This document shows, one piece after another, positions 1-9,254 of a DNA stretch of 64,000 nt. Location: contig OY723313.1 in the NCBI GenBank assembly GCA_963210315.1, positions 682,001-746,000 of the forward strand, read 5' to 3'. The number at the start of each line of letters is the position of its first letter. Within the stretch, counting starts at the first letter, position 1. Position numbers and translations under genes: made by a program. Origin of the DNA: Rhynchopus euleeides. Lineage: Eukaryota; Euglenozoa; Diplonemea; Diplonemida; Diplonemidae. A model generated the notes under the pieces. The model searched no databases. It worked only from the letters and a program-made list of their open reading frames with translations, and had not been told where the DNA came from.

Positions 1-1910
1 CCCCAAAGGAAACCCTCACCCTCCTCACCGTCATCCGGGGGCTGATGAAGGCATTCAAAAACAGCGAGGTTTCGCAGATCTCCGCCGAACTCTCCCCCCT
101 CCTCACCGCCCTCCTCGGGGGTTCCGACCACGACGAGCTGCTGAGGATATGCGGCGTGACCCTCGAGATGCTCAACGAGGAGGCTGCGGCGGCGAACAAC
201 AAGGCGGAGCTGTTCCTCACGGAGGATATCCAGTTTGACGAGCTGAAGAGCCTGGAGAAGGACAAGGATGAGCAGCACGCGATTCTGAAGGAGCATCTGC
301 AGGCCTGCAGGAAGCAGGTGAGGTGCCCCAGCCTCGCGTATAAGCATATCGGACAGACGGACTTTCTTCTGGATGTGCCGAACACATCCTGCCAGCTCGT
401 CCCCAAGGGGTGGCTGCAGGAGAGCAAGGTGGCAAAGTCGACGCGATACCACACCCCGGTGATCAAGCAGTGCATCCACAAGCTGCAGCTCGCGAAGGAT
501 CTCCTCTCCAAGACCTCGGAGAAGCTCTTCGGGGAGTTCCAGAAGAAGTTTGTCCGGGAGAACTCGCGGGTTGTCCAGGGGTTCATCGATTCTCTCGGCG
601 CCTTCGACTGCCTCACCTCCTTCGCAACGCTTGCGCGGGACATGGAGTGGTGCATGCCAGAGATTGTGACGGACGCGCCTGGGGGTCACCTCCTCGACAT
701 TACAGACGGGCGCCACCCGGTGATTGACAGAATCCTGAGGGAGCAGGACAAGCGCTTCGTCCCCAACCACGTTAGGGTCAGGGGGAGCCTCAACGAGCAG
801 GTCATGCTGGTGACAGGGCCCAACATGGGAGGGAAGTCGTCCTACCTCAGGCAGGCCGCTCTGATCGTGCTGCTGGCGCAGATCGGGTCGTTTGTCCCTG
901 CGGTTTCGGCGAGGCTGAGCGTGTTTGATGCAATCTACGTCAGGCTCGGGTCCCACGACTCACTCCTCGACGGCCAGTCCAGCTTCCTTGTGGAGATCAC
1001 AGAGGCAGCCGCTATCCTGCAGAAGGCCACACCCCAATCCCTCCTGGTTCTCGATGAGATCGGGAGGGGCACCTCCACCTTCGACGGGATTGCGATAGCG
1101 CACTCGATGCTCGAGTGGCTGGTCACCCGCGTGGGTTGCCCCACGCTGTTCGTGACGCACTACCCTGAGATTGTCGACCTGGCCCCCGTGTTCCCGAAGA
1201 AGCTCCGCACCTGCCACATGTCGTTTATGCAGGCAGACGCCGCAGGGGATGCTCCAATGGAGGCCAGCGCTGGGGAGGGGGGTGCGGACGACGAGGGTGC
1301 TGACACTGGCAGCAAGGTCACCTTCCTCTACAAGCTCCTCGATGGGACCTCCCCCAGCTCCTTCGGGATGAACGTGGCGCGGCTGGCCGGGATTTCCGAA
1401 TCGGTCATCACCACTGCCACGGAGAGGTCGCGGTACCTCGAGTCGATTGCCGATGCGTCGCGTGAGAGCGCACAGGTATGCAGGCCGGAGGGGTGTAGGG
1501 GGAGAGGGGGCGGAATCTCGTGTTGCATATTTTTTGTTCTGTTTGTGCAACCTCTCTGTGAAGCTCTGGTTGCCTGTACGATGGGGGGGGGGGGCGTGGA
1601 GTGTAGGGTGAGCGAAATATTGGTCCCGCCGCAGCCATTTTGATTGAGCGCGGTGCATTTTTTTGTCACAGAAGACATGCCGAGTGAACAGAGAGAAGCC
1701 AACTCGGTAAGCCATATTTATTTTGACTTCCCTCGAAAACACGCAAACCCCCCACCCACCTCCTAACAGAAAACTGTGAAGTCTGTGTTCGCCGCAGTGT
1801 TCCTACGGGAGGAGCTACAGCGCATGATGGATGCCGGAGTTTCCGCCGACTCTCTCGCATCTTTCAAGCAACGGATATCGTGCATCGATCCGACACAGCT
1901 GATCGGGTAG
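1..1910 (+). CDS. MSH3: MSH3-like MutS homologue, C-terminal part (5' end outside window)
   Basis: Mismatch-recognition ATPase of the MutS family. In eukaryotes MSH3 pairs with MSH2 (MutS-beta) and binds insertion/deletion loops in the nucleus. The frame is already open at position 3, so the start lies upstream. Counting from the Met at 45, the Walker A motif GPNMGGKSS is near residues 258-266 and the Walker B/D-loop segment LLVLDEIGRGTSTFDG near 330-345, followed by TLFVTHYP; the LFVTHYP wording is more typical of MSH3 than MSH2 or MSH6. Exon 1 ends at 1475 (donor gtatgc) in phase 0. Acceptor ctaacag ends at 1769, and exon 2 (1770-1910) adds 46 residues and a TAG stop. Reading through the donor instead gives a 532-codon ORF with a non-conserved low-complexity tail, so the splice is preferred. 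The acidic/glycine-rich insert before the final conserved block (about 1240-1310) is lineage specific. The connector and mismatch-binding domains lie outside the window. Confidence 0.82.
1476..1769 (+). other. Intron of MSH3-like gene
   Basis: Donor gtatgc, acceptor cctaacag, phase 0, 294 nt. It contains a G8 run near 1585 and a possible 35-nt micro-exon (1672-1706) that would break the frame and is therefore not used in the model. Confidence 0.65.
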
Positions 1911-3121
1911 TTGCCTCAACAAGGCACTGCTTTCGGACCAGGCCAGGTCCCTTCAGAGACCTTCAGAGACAGATTTTTGCCGAGAGTATGACAAACGGTG
2001 TCGTCGGGAAGACAAGATGTAAAATGCAAAATCAGCCCGTCGACACCAATCAAAACATCGGAGCCCCCCTGCACTCTCGCAGGGGGCCTTGCTTGCGATT
2101 GGTGGGAAGAGGGTATGGTTTTGAGCCCCTCTCCTGGGGACTACTTGCCCTGCTGGATGGCCCAAGGGCCTTGCACCGGGACTGAGGACCCCCCGGCCCG
2201 CCCCCCCCTCCTAGGGCAGGCAACTCCAAAGAACGGTGTTTGCAAGGGACGAGGCAACAGCTCTAGATTATTTTATGCTCGCAATGAACCAGCGCCTTTA
2301 GATCAAACAGTATTATTCGAAATGGGGGGTGGGGGTGGGGGTGGGGGGGTGTGCAGAAAAAATGCACCCCCATCGATGGTATGGCGCAGTGGATGATTCG
2401 TAGCTTCTGGGGGCTGGGTGGTGTGATGATGTCGCAACGCATCTCGGCTGCAGCGCAAGTTGGGGGCAATCGTGGTCTCCCGCAACAAAGTGGTATTGCT
2501 GTCTGTGGGCCTGTGGAGTCTTCGCTCCTGCTGTCCCCCGAACGCAGCGGCACCCACGCTTTCGAGAAGGAGTGAGATTTGTGTGTGCAAACCAACAGAC
2601 ATTCTTCTTGCGTGATTCTGGCAGCGGCAGCGCCGGATGTCCGTTGGCCTTTCTCTTGGCACCTTGCCTCTACGAAAGCCAACCCCAAGGGGTCTAGCAA
2701 TTTCTCTGAGGAACTGTCCAGGAAGGGACAGGGGAGGGGACAGCAGTGAGGGTCCGGATTTGTCGAATGAACATTGTTGAGATGTGTCCCAGGTAACGTT
2801 GTCTTTCTTGTTCCCCCCGCCCCCCCTCCCAACGAGGTGTACTGTAGATGCCGCACGGCATTAGGAGAAGCGAGTTGGGTTTGGTTCGGGGTCTCAACCA
2901 CAAGGAGGGGTGTCCGCCTGGTTGCTGTCGCCAAGCTTCTGGGTGTGTCGGCAGCACCGTGTCTTCCCGACTGTTTTGCCGACTGCGGGGCTCTTGCAAG
3001 CAAGACGACTCCAGGCTGGGACTCAGGGGTCTTGCTGTGGAAGATGAGCACAGAAGGATGCCTGGGAGAGTCGCAGTTGGGGTTACGTCTGGATTGGACC
3101 CGCTCGCATGTGAAATACAAC
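1911..3121. other. Intergenic, no gene recognised
   Basis: GT-rich runs (around 2320-2350) and short overlapping ORFs on both strands without recognisable motifs. It holds the 3' flank of the MSH3-like gene and the upstream region of EFL. Confidence 0.5.
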
Positions 3122-3221
3122 CGTGCCACGCTGCCCGTCTTGCCCTGCATTGCGGCAGCACGGCAACGCGCACCCACTATGCGGGATGCTAACGAGTATC
3201 AGCTGTGGTGCTGCTGCGGCA
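3122..3221 (+). repeat. 100-bp structured repeat, copy 1 (upstream of EFL)
   Basis: Almost identical (about 97 of 100 positions) to 5463-5562, in the same orientation, so the two copies bracket the EFL gene. The shared core contains the hairpin GATGCTAACGAGTATC (6-bp stem with one G-T pair, AACG loop) and an upstream GC-rich inverted repeat. It may be a small non-coding RNA or a duplicated regulatory block; no known family recognised. Confidence 0.6.
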
Positions 3222-3518
3222 TCCCCAGCCCCACACCCCACAACTCCCGCTTTGCCCCCGGTTTGTGTTGCCTGAGTTTCAACACCACAGTGGGACTGCC
3301 ACACCAACAGAGTCGGTTTGACCGGCATGAGTGAAGGCGATCCACGTGCGGCTTTTCTGCGACTTCCAACTGTTTGCAAGGTTGGGACGGGAACACGTTC
3401 ACCGGGCCAACGAAGACACTGACGTGTGCAAGTTGCCAGCTTTCCCCCCACAACACGCAAGACAGCCACAAACATACACACACCAACAACCAGTGATCAG
3501 CGGAGAACGGAAGGAAAA

Positions 3519-5120
3519 ATGGCGACCGATGGGAAGCAGCACATGTCGATCGTGATCTGCGGTCACGTGGACTCCGGGAAGTCGACGACGACCGGGCGTC
3601 TGCTCTTCGAGCTGGGCGGGATCCCGGAGCGTGAGATGGAGAAGCTGCGGCAGGAGGCTGAGCGTCTGGGGAAGCAGTCCTTCGCGTTCGCCTTCTACAT
3701 GGACCGCCAGAAGGAGGAGCGCGAGCGTGGTGTGACGATTGCGTGCACGACGAAGGAGTTCTTCACGGAGAAGTGGCACTACACCGTGATCGACGCCCCC
3801 GGGCACCGTGACTTCATCAAGAACATGATCACCGGTGCGTCGCAGGCGGACGTGGCCCTGCTGATGGTGCCCGCCGACGGTAACTTCGTGTCCGCCATTG
3901 CGCGTGGCAACCACAAGGCCGGCGAGATCCAGGGGCAGACGCGCCAGCACGCGCGTCTGATCAACCTGCTGGGTGTGAAGCAGCTGGTGGTGGGTGTGAA
4001 CAAGATGGACTGCGACGTGGCGCAGTACAAGGAGGAGCGCTTCAACGAGATCAAGGAGGAGATGAAGAGCATGCTGATGAAGACGGGGTGGAAGAAGGAC
4101 TTCGTGGAGAAGTCGGTGCCCGTGCTGCCCATCTCGGGCTGGATGGGTGACAACCTGCTGAAGAAGTCGGAGAAGATGGCGTGGTGGAAGGGCCAGGACG
4201 TCATCATCGAGCAGGACAAGTCGAACCTGCACATCGAGACCCTGGTGACCGCCCTGAACGACATGGTCCGCATGCCTGAGCGCAAGAACGACGCCGCCAT
4301 GCGCATGCCTGTGTCTGGCGTGTACAAGGTATCTTCTTCAATCTTGCTTTTCATGTTCACGTGTGTCTTTGTGTCTACTTTCTTTTCGTTACCATTTCGG
4401 TTTGTCTGAGTTCACTCTCTTCTGAACACAACTAAGAGACAATACCCGCTGGAGATGTGGACTTGTATGTTCGCGAACACATCCACCCACCTCACCTCCC
4501 CACAGATCAAGGGTGTCGGTGATGTGATCACCGGGCGTGTGGAGCAGGGTGTGGTGAAGCCGGGTGAGGAGGTGCTGTTCCTGCCGACCCACACGGCCGC
4601 CAACGCGTGCACCGGGAAGGTGTTCACGTGCGAGATGCACCACAAGCGTTGCGACGACGCGAAGGCGGGTGACAACGTCGGTCTGAACGTGAAGGGGCTG
4701 AACAAGGACAACATGCCGCGCACCGGTGACGTGATGGTGTACAAGAAGGACGCGACCCTGAAGGAGGCGGGTACCTTCACCGCGCAGGTGCAGGTGCTGG
4801 ACCACCCCGGTGAGCTGAAGGTGGGCTACACCCCCGTGTGCTTCGTGCGCACCGGGCGCTCCGCCGTGCGCATGACGCAGCTGGTGTGGAAGATGGGGAA
4901 GGAGACGGGCGGGAAGAAGGCCGAGGAGCCCCACTGCCTGAAGGCCAACGAGATGGCTGAGGTCGTGTTCGCCCCCGTGCAGCCGCTGGTGGTCGACACC
5001 TTCAAGAACTGCGAGGGTCTGTCGCGTGTCGCCATCATGGAGGGCAACGGTGTGGTCATGCTTGGGAAGGTGACGAAGACCACCGAGAAGGTTGCCGGGG
5101 ACAAGAAGGGCAAGAAGTAA
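3519..5120 (+). CDS. EFL: EFL, elongation factor-like GTPase (EF-1alpha paralogue)
   Basis: Cytosolic translational GTPase that stands in for EF-1alpha, delivering aminoacyl-tRNA to the ribosome, in the lineages that carry it. Two exons, 3519-4328 and 4506-5120, joined in phase 0 across an intron with donor gtatct and acceptor ccccacag, give 474 residues. Visible GTPase motifs are GHVDSGKST (residues 15-23), DAPGHRD and NKMD. The EFL-specific wording is clear: FAFYMDRQKEERERGVTIAC in the switch region, SGWMGDN, MAWWKGQDV and MGKETGGKK. Canonical EF-1alpha has YAWVLDKLKAERERGITID in the first position and lacks the WWKG segment. The start is the ATG at 3519 in context aaaATGgc; an in-frame ATG at 3426 would add 31 non-conserved residues. 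The C-terminus is lysine rich. Confidence 0.93.
4329..4505 (+). other. Intron of EFL
   Basis: Donor gtatct, acceptor ctccccacag, 177 nt, phase 0. Removing it restores the continuous EFL alignment ...SGVYK|IKGVGDV.... Confidence 0.85.
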
Positions 5121-5462
5121 GCTGTCTTGACTGTGTTCCTACCACCTTTCTGTTCCTCTTCCTTCCTGTTGTTGTGTCACTTCCTCTGATTTGTGACCTC
5201 CCGAATGGTGACTGTGGCTTTGTTGAAGCCTTTCTCCTGCTTCTCTTGCCACAGCAGCTTCCTGTCATGCGCTCGTACTGTGTTGTGTTTTGGTGTGCTG
5301 TGATGTGTTCCCATTGTGGTTCCTGTCACTGTCACACAGCACGTTTGCGGTCTTTGGGCCGCTTCATCTCTGTGCTGTGTTGTGCTGTGTTCTGTGTTCC
5401 TTCTCAAGACTATCATCTGCCTGCCTGCTGTGTGTGGGCTCCTGTCCCGCTTGCTGGGTGCG

Positions 5463-5562
5463 CGTGCCACGCTGCCCGTCTTGCCCTGCGTTGCGGCAGC
5501 ACGGCAACGCGCACCCGCTGTGCGGGATGCTAACGAGTATCAGCTGTGGTGCTGCTGCGGCA
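5463..5562 (+). repeat. 100-bp structured repeat, copy 2 (downstream of EFL)
   Basis: Direct copy of 3122-3221. A 7-bp stem (GCGTTGC with GCAACGC) and the stem CCCGC/GCGGG are perfect here and weakened in copy 1. After position 5562 this copy has a 12-nt insertion before a shared tail, tccccagccccacacc. Confidence 0.6.
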
Positions 5563-5737
5563 CTGCTCCCACATCCCCAGCCCCACACCACACCACACGA
5601 CCCCATAACTGCCGACCTGCACCCTCTGCCTGTGCTGCAGCGCTGCTGCCGTGCGTACCCCTCCCCACACATCACCTCACACCCACTGCCACCCAGCACC
5701 TCACAGGACACCTCGGACATCCGTCACACGCTTCACT

Positions 5738-7780
5738 ATGGGCAGGTCCATGCTCGTCGCTCTCCTGCTGGTCTGCAGCAGTCACGCACAGGCAACCAGT
5801 GCAAGGTCATGCACCCTCGAGTGTGGGACTGTGGTGCCGCACCTTTACGACGGTCTTGGTGAGGGTACCAACTACTGCAACACCTGCCACTGTCGTGACG
5901 GTGCTCTGAGCTGCACTGAGAAGCTCTGCGCGGACGGTGCCTGCCCCACGAAGAAGAGCTGCACCCTCGAGTGTGGGACTGTGGTGCCGCACCTTTACGA
6001 CGGTCCTGGTGAGGGTACTAACTACTGCAACACCTGCCACTGTCGTGACGGCGCTCTGAGCTGCACTGAGAAGTTCTGCGCGGACGGTGCCTGCCCCACG
6101 AAGAAGAGCTGCACCCTCGAGTGTGGGACTGTGGTGCCGCACCTTTACGACGGTCCTGGTGAGGGTACTAACTACTGCAACACCTGCCACTGTCGTGACG
6201 GCGCTCTGAGCTGCACTGAGAAGTTCTGCGCGGACGGTGCCTGCCCCACGAAGAAGAGCTGCACCCTCGAGTGTGGGACTGTGGTGCCGCACCTTTACGA
6301 CGGTCCTGGTGAGGGTACCAACTACTGCAACACCTGCCACTGTCGTGACGGCGCTCTGAGCTGCACTGAGAAGTTCTGCGCGGACGGTGCCTGCCCCACG
6401 AAGAAGAGCTGCACCCTCGAGTGTGGGACTGTGGTGCCGCACCTTTACGACGGCCCTGGTGAGGGTACCAACTACTGCAACAAGTGCACCTGTCATGACG
6501 GCGCTCTGAGCTGCACCGAAAAGTTCTGCGCGGACGGTGCCTGCCCCACGAAGAAGAGCTGCACTCTCGCGTGTGGGACTGTGGTGCCCCACCTGTACGA
6601 CGGTCCTGGTGAGGGCACCAACTACTGCAACAAGTGCACCTGTGATGACGGCGCTCTCGCCTGCACTGAGAAGTTCTGTGCTGACGGCGCATGCCCCACC
6701 AAGAAGAACTGCACCCTCGAGTGTGGGACTGTGGTGCCGCACCTTTACGACGGTCCTGGTGAGGGTACCAACTACTGCAACACCTGCCACTGTCGTGACG
6801 GCGCTCTGAGCTGCACTGAGAAGTTCTGCGCGGGTGGTGCCTGCCCCACTGCTGCCCCCGTGAAGAAGAGCTGCACCCTCGAGTGTGGGACTGTGGTGCC
6901 GCACCTTTATGACGGTCCTGGTGAGGGCACCAACTACTGCAACAAGTGCACCTGTGATGACGGCGCTCTGAGCTGCACTGAGAAGTTCTGTGCGGATGGT
7001 GCATGCCCCACCAAGAAGACGTGCACCCTCGAGTGTGGGACCGTGGTGCCGCACCTGTACGACGGTCCTGGTGAGGGTACCAACTACTGCAACAAGTGCA
7101 CCTGTGATGGCGGCGCTCTGAGCTGCACTGAGAAGTTCTGCGCGGGTGGTGCCTGCCCCACTGCTGTCCCCGTGAAGAAGAGCTGCACCCTCGAGTGTGG
7201 GACTGTGGTGCCGCACCTGTACGACGGTCCTGGTGAGGGTACCAACTACTGCAACACCTGCCACTGTCGTGACGGCGCTCTGAGCTGCACTGAGAAGTTC
7301 TGCGCGGGTGGTGCATGCCCCACTGCTGCCCCCGTGAAGAAGAGCTGCACCCTCCAGTGTGGGACTGTGGTGCCGCACCTGTACGACGGTCCTGGTGAGG
7401 GTACCAACTACTGCAACAAGTGCACCTGTGATGACGGTGCTCTCGCCTGCACTGAGAAGTTCTGTGCTGACGGCGCCTGCCCCACGAAGAAGAAGAGCTG
7501 CACTCTCGAGTGCGGGACCGTGGTGCCGCACGGCTGGGGCGGGAAGGACGAGGGGCTGTACGCCTGCAAGGACTGTGGGTGTCAGGACGGTGTGCTGACG
7601 TGCCAGGCGAACCCCCGCTGGTGCCCCGCTGCCACGTCGTGCCCCACGGGTCCCTGCTGCCTTGCACTTGCCGTGTGCCCTGCCGGCACGCTGCAGGTGC
7701 CGGAGCTCCTGTGCCACCTGCCTGGTGTGGCCTGCCAGAAGGTGACGCAGTGCTGCCAGACCCTCTTCTGCACGCTGTAG
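5738..7780 (+). CDS. Secreted cysteine-rich repeat protein (pacifastin/VWC-like repeats)
   Basis: 680 residues starting at the ATG at 5738, which opens a clear signal peptide (MGRSMLVALLLVCSSHAQA), so the product is probably secreted or extracellular. The rest is 11 almost identical repeats of about 50 residues, each with the pattern C-x3-C-x17-CNxCxC-x6-CTxxxC-x5-C, followed by a degenerate twelfth repeat and a cysteine-rich tail. The CNxCxC...G...CTxxxC spacing resembles pacifastin-type (I19) protease-inhibitor and VWC domains, but the 17-residue loop is longer than in classical pacifastin, so inhibitor activity is only a guess. Repeats 2-4 are virtually identical at the DNA level. Two linker types occur: KK, and a longer TAAPVKK or TAVPVKK. 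One exon, TAG stop. Confidence 0.8.
   Translation: MGRSMLVALLLVCSSHAQATSARSCTLECGTVVPHLYDGLGEGTNYCNTCHCRDGALSCTEKLCADGACPTKKSCTLECGTVVPHLYDGPGEGTNYCNTCHCRDGALSCTEKFCADGACPTKKSCTLECGTVVPHLYDGPGEGTNYCNTCHCRDGALSCTEKFCADGACPTKKSCTLECGTVVPHLYDGPGEGTNYCNTCHCRDGALSCTEKFCADGACPTKKSCTLECGTVVPHLYDGPGEGTNYCNKCTCHDGALSCTEKFCADGACPTKKSCTLACGTVVPHLYDGPGEGTNYCNKCTCDDGALACTEKFCADGACPTKKNCTLECGTVVPHLYDGPGEGTNYCNTCHCRDGALSCTEKFCAGGACPTAAPVKKSCTLECGTVVPHLYDGPGEGTNYCNKCTCDDGALSCTEKFCADGACPTKKTCTLECGTVVPHLYDGPGEGTNYCNKCTCDGGALSCTEKFCAGGACPTAVPVKKSCTLECGTVVPHLYDGPGEGTNYCNTCHCRDGALSCTEKFCAGGACPTAAPVKKSCTLQCGTVVPHLYDGPGEGTNYCNKCTCDDGALACTEKFCADGACPTKKKSCTLECGTVVPHGWGGKDEGLYACKDCGCQDGVLTCQANPRWCPAATSCPTGPCCLALAVCPAGTLQVPELLCHLPGVACQKVTQCCQTLFCTL
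5807..7560 (+). repeat. 150-bp tandem coding repeat (about 11.5 units)
   Basis: In-frame tandem array encoding the cysteine-rich domains. Most units are 150 bp; those with the APV linker are 162 bp. Near identity, including synonymous sites, indicates recent duplication or gene conversion. An open frame of 687 codons on the opposite strand is a by-product of this repetition. Confidence 0.9.
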
Positions 7781-9254
7781 TCGCGTGCTGGTTGGCTGCA
7801 GCAGCCCAGGCTGTGACGGCTGATGATCCCCTCCCTGCCTGGCAGGTGCAACAGGAAGTGCCAGACGCAAGGCTGTGGGACGGGCACATGTTCAGGGAAG
7901 TCTCTCGACGCTTGCGCGAGGGCGCCCCTGCCTGCATACCCGCCCCACGCCTTGCGAGAAGCACTCCTCGCCTGCGTGACTGTGCACCACCTCCCCATCC
8001 CACTGCACCCCCTGCACCCCCCCCTCCCCCTGCCCCACCACCTTCTGCTGAGGCGCCTGCCAGTGGCCCTCTGCATCGCGTTGTCTCTTTGGATTGCAGG
8101 AGGCTTCACCACCGCCCTGCTGCACGCTGGTGCAGGCGCCATGGCGCCTGCTGCCTCCTGTGCTGCAGCATGTGCGGGCCGTGACGTCCTTTACCCCTCA
8201 CACCCACCTCGGTGTGCAGCACACCTGTCCGGGGAACAGTGAGCGACAGCATCTCCACCACCTGAACATGCGCTGCCCTGCACGTGCTGCCTGCTGCTCG
8301 CAGGCGGGACGTGCATTGGCGTGGCCGTGGGGTGGCTGTGAGGAGCGACACGACACTTTTCCTGGCCGGACACATTGTTCCCACATCACTGCGCTTGCGG
8401 TGGCCGGGACCTCTGTGTTTGCGAAGGGTGCGTGCTGAGGTGTGGTGTGGTGTACCTGACGATGTCTCCTGCCTCTGTGCCGACAGTCCTATCTCCGTTC
8501 TCGCTTGTCCCCCTTTTCTCACTGCCGGTCTTCGCCACGGTGCCGCATGTCGTGCGTTGCGGTGCATCTTCCCCTTTCTTGTGGGAAGTGCACCTCTCTT
8601 CCAGAGCGTAAACCTCCAGTGTTTCTCTTTATTGTTTCCTTTTCTTTGCAACAATCCATTTTCCCACCTTCTGTGCCGTTGAGATGGGCTGCGGACTGCC
8701 CCACTCCCACCAGTCCTTCCCCACTCCCAATCGCACACGGCCCAGATCGGGGGTTTTTTTCCATCAACAACGATTTGTCATCGTATGTAACATCGGCGCG
8801 TCAGCGCGTTTTGGCCCTTGTACGGTGTAAGTGTGTGTGCAACCATGGGCACGGGCAGCTGAAGTCTGTTTCATCGCGGACGAGAGGAATCTGTGTGGTG
8901 TAGCTTCCTCTGTATTCGGCTCCTTGTGACACACACAAGGAATGGTGCGCAGCCGCACTTGCCCCACAGCTTCTCCACCTTGCCACCCGGTTGTTGCCAG
9001 TGTGACACGGCGACACTGTGTAGGATGGGGATAGGGAAGGGTGACGTCGATCCGGACACACAGTCTCTGCCACCCCTGCACCCATGCACCCTTCCCTTTG
9101 CTTTCCTGAAGCGGCTGAGAGTCCTTGAGGCGGATGAGAAGAGTCACACCGTACACCCTACACCCTACACACTGCAGGTGCTTCTGCATCTTGTTCTTGC
9201 TCGACAGCACAACAACAAAACAACACAACAACACACCACACCACTACACACGCC
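7781..9254. other. Intergenic, no gene recognised
   Basis: C-rich and T-rich 3' flank of the cysteine-rich gene and the upstream region of the next gene. Immediately before 9255 is an A/C-rich leader (acaacaacaaaacaacacaac), typical of a 5' UTR. No conserved coding signal. Confidence 0.5.

Noticed and set aside
1672..1706. 35-nt micro-exon in the MSH3 intron (cacag ... gtaagc)
   Set aside because: Including it shifts the frame and stops after three codons; skipping it keeps the frame to a good C-terminus.
3519..5120. Canonical EF-1alpha assignment
   Set aside because: Switch-region and C-terminal signatures are those of EFL, not EF-1alpha.
5807..7870. 687-codon open frame on the minus strand opposite the Cys-rich gene
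   Set aside because: It exists only because the in-frame 150-bp repeats lack stops in several frames; no signal peptide or sensible domain, and the + strand product is clearly structured.
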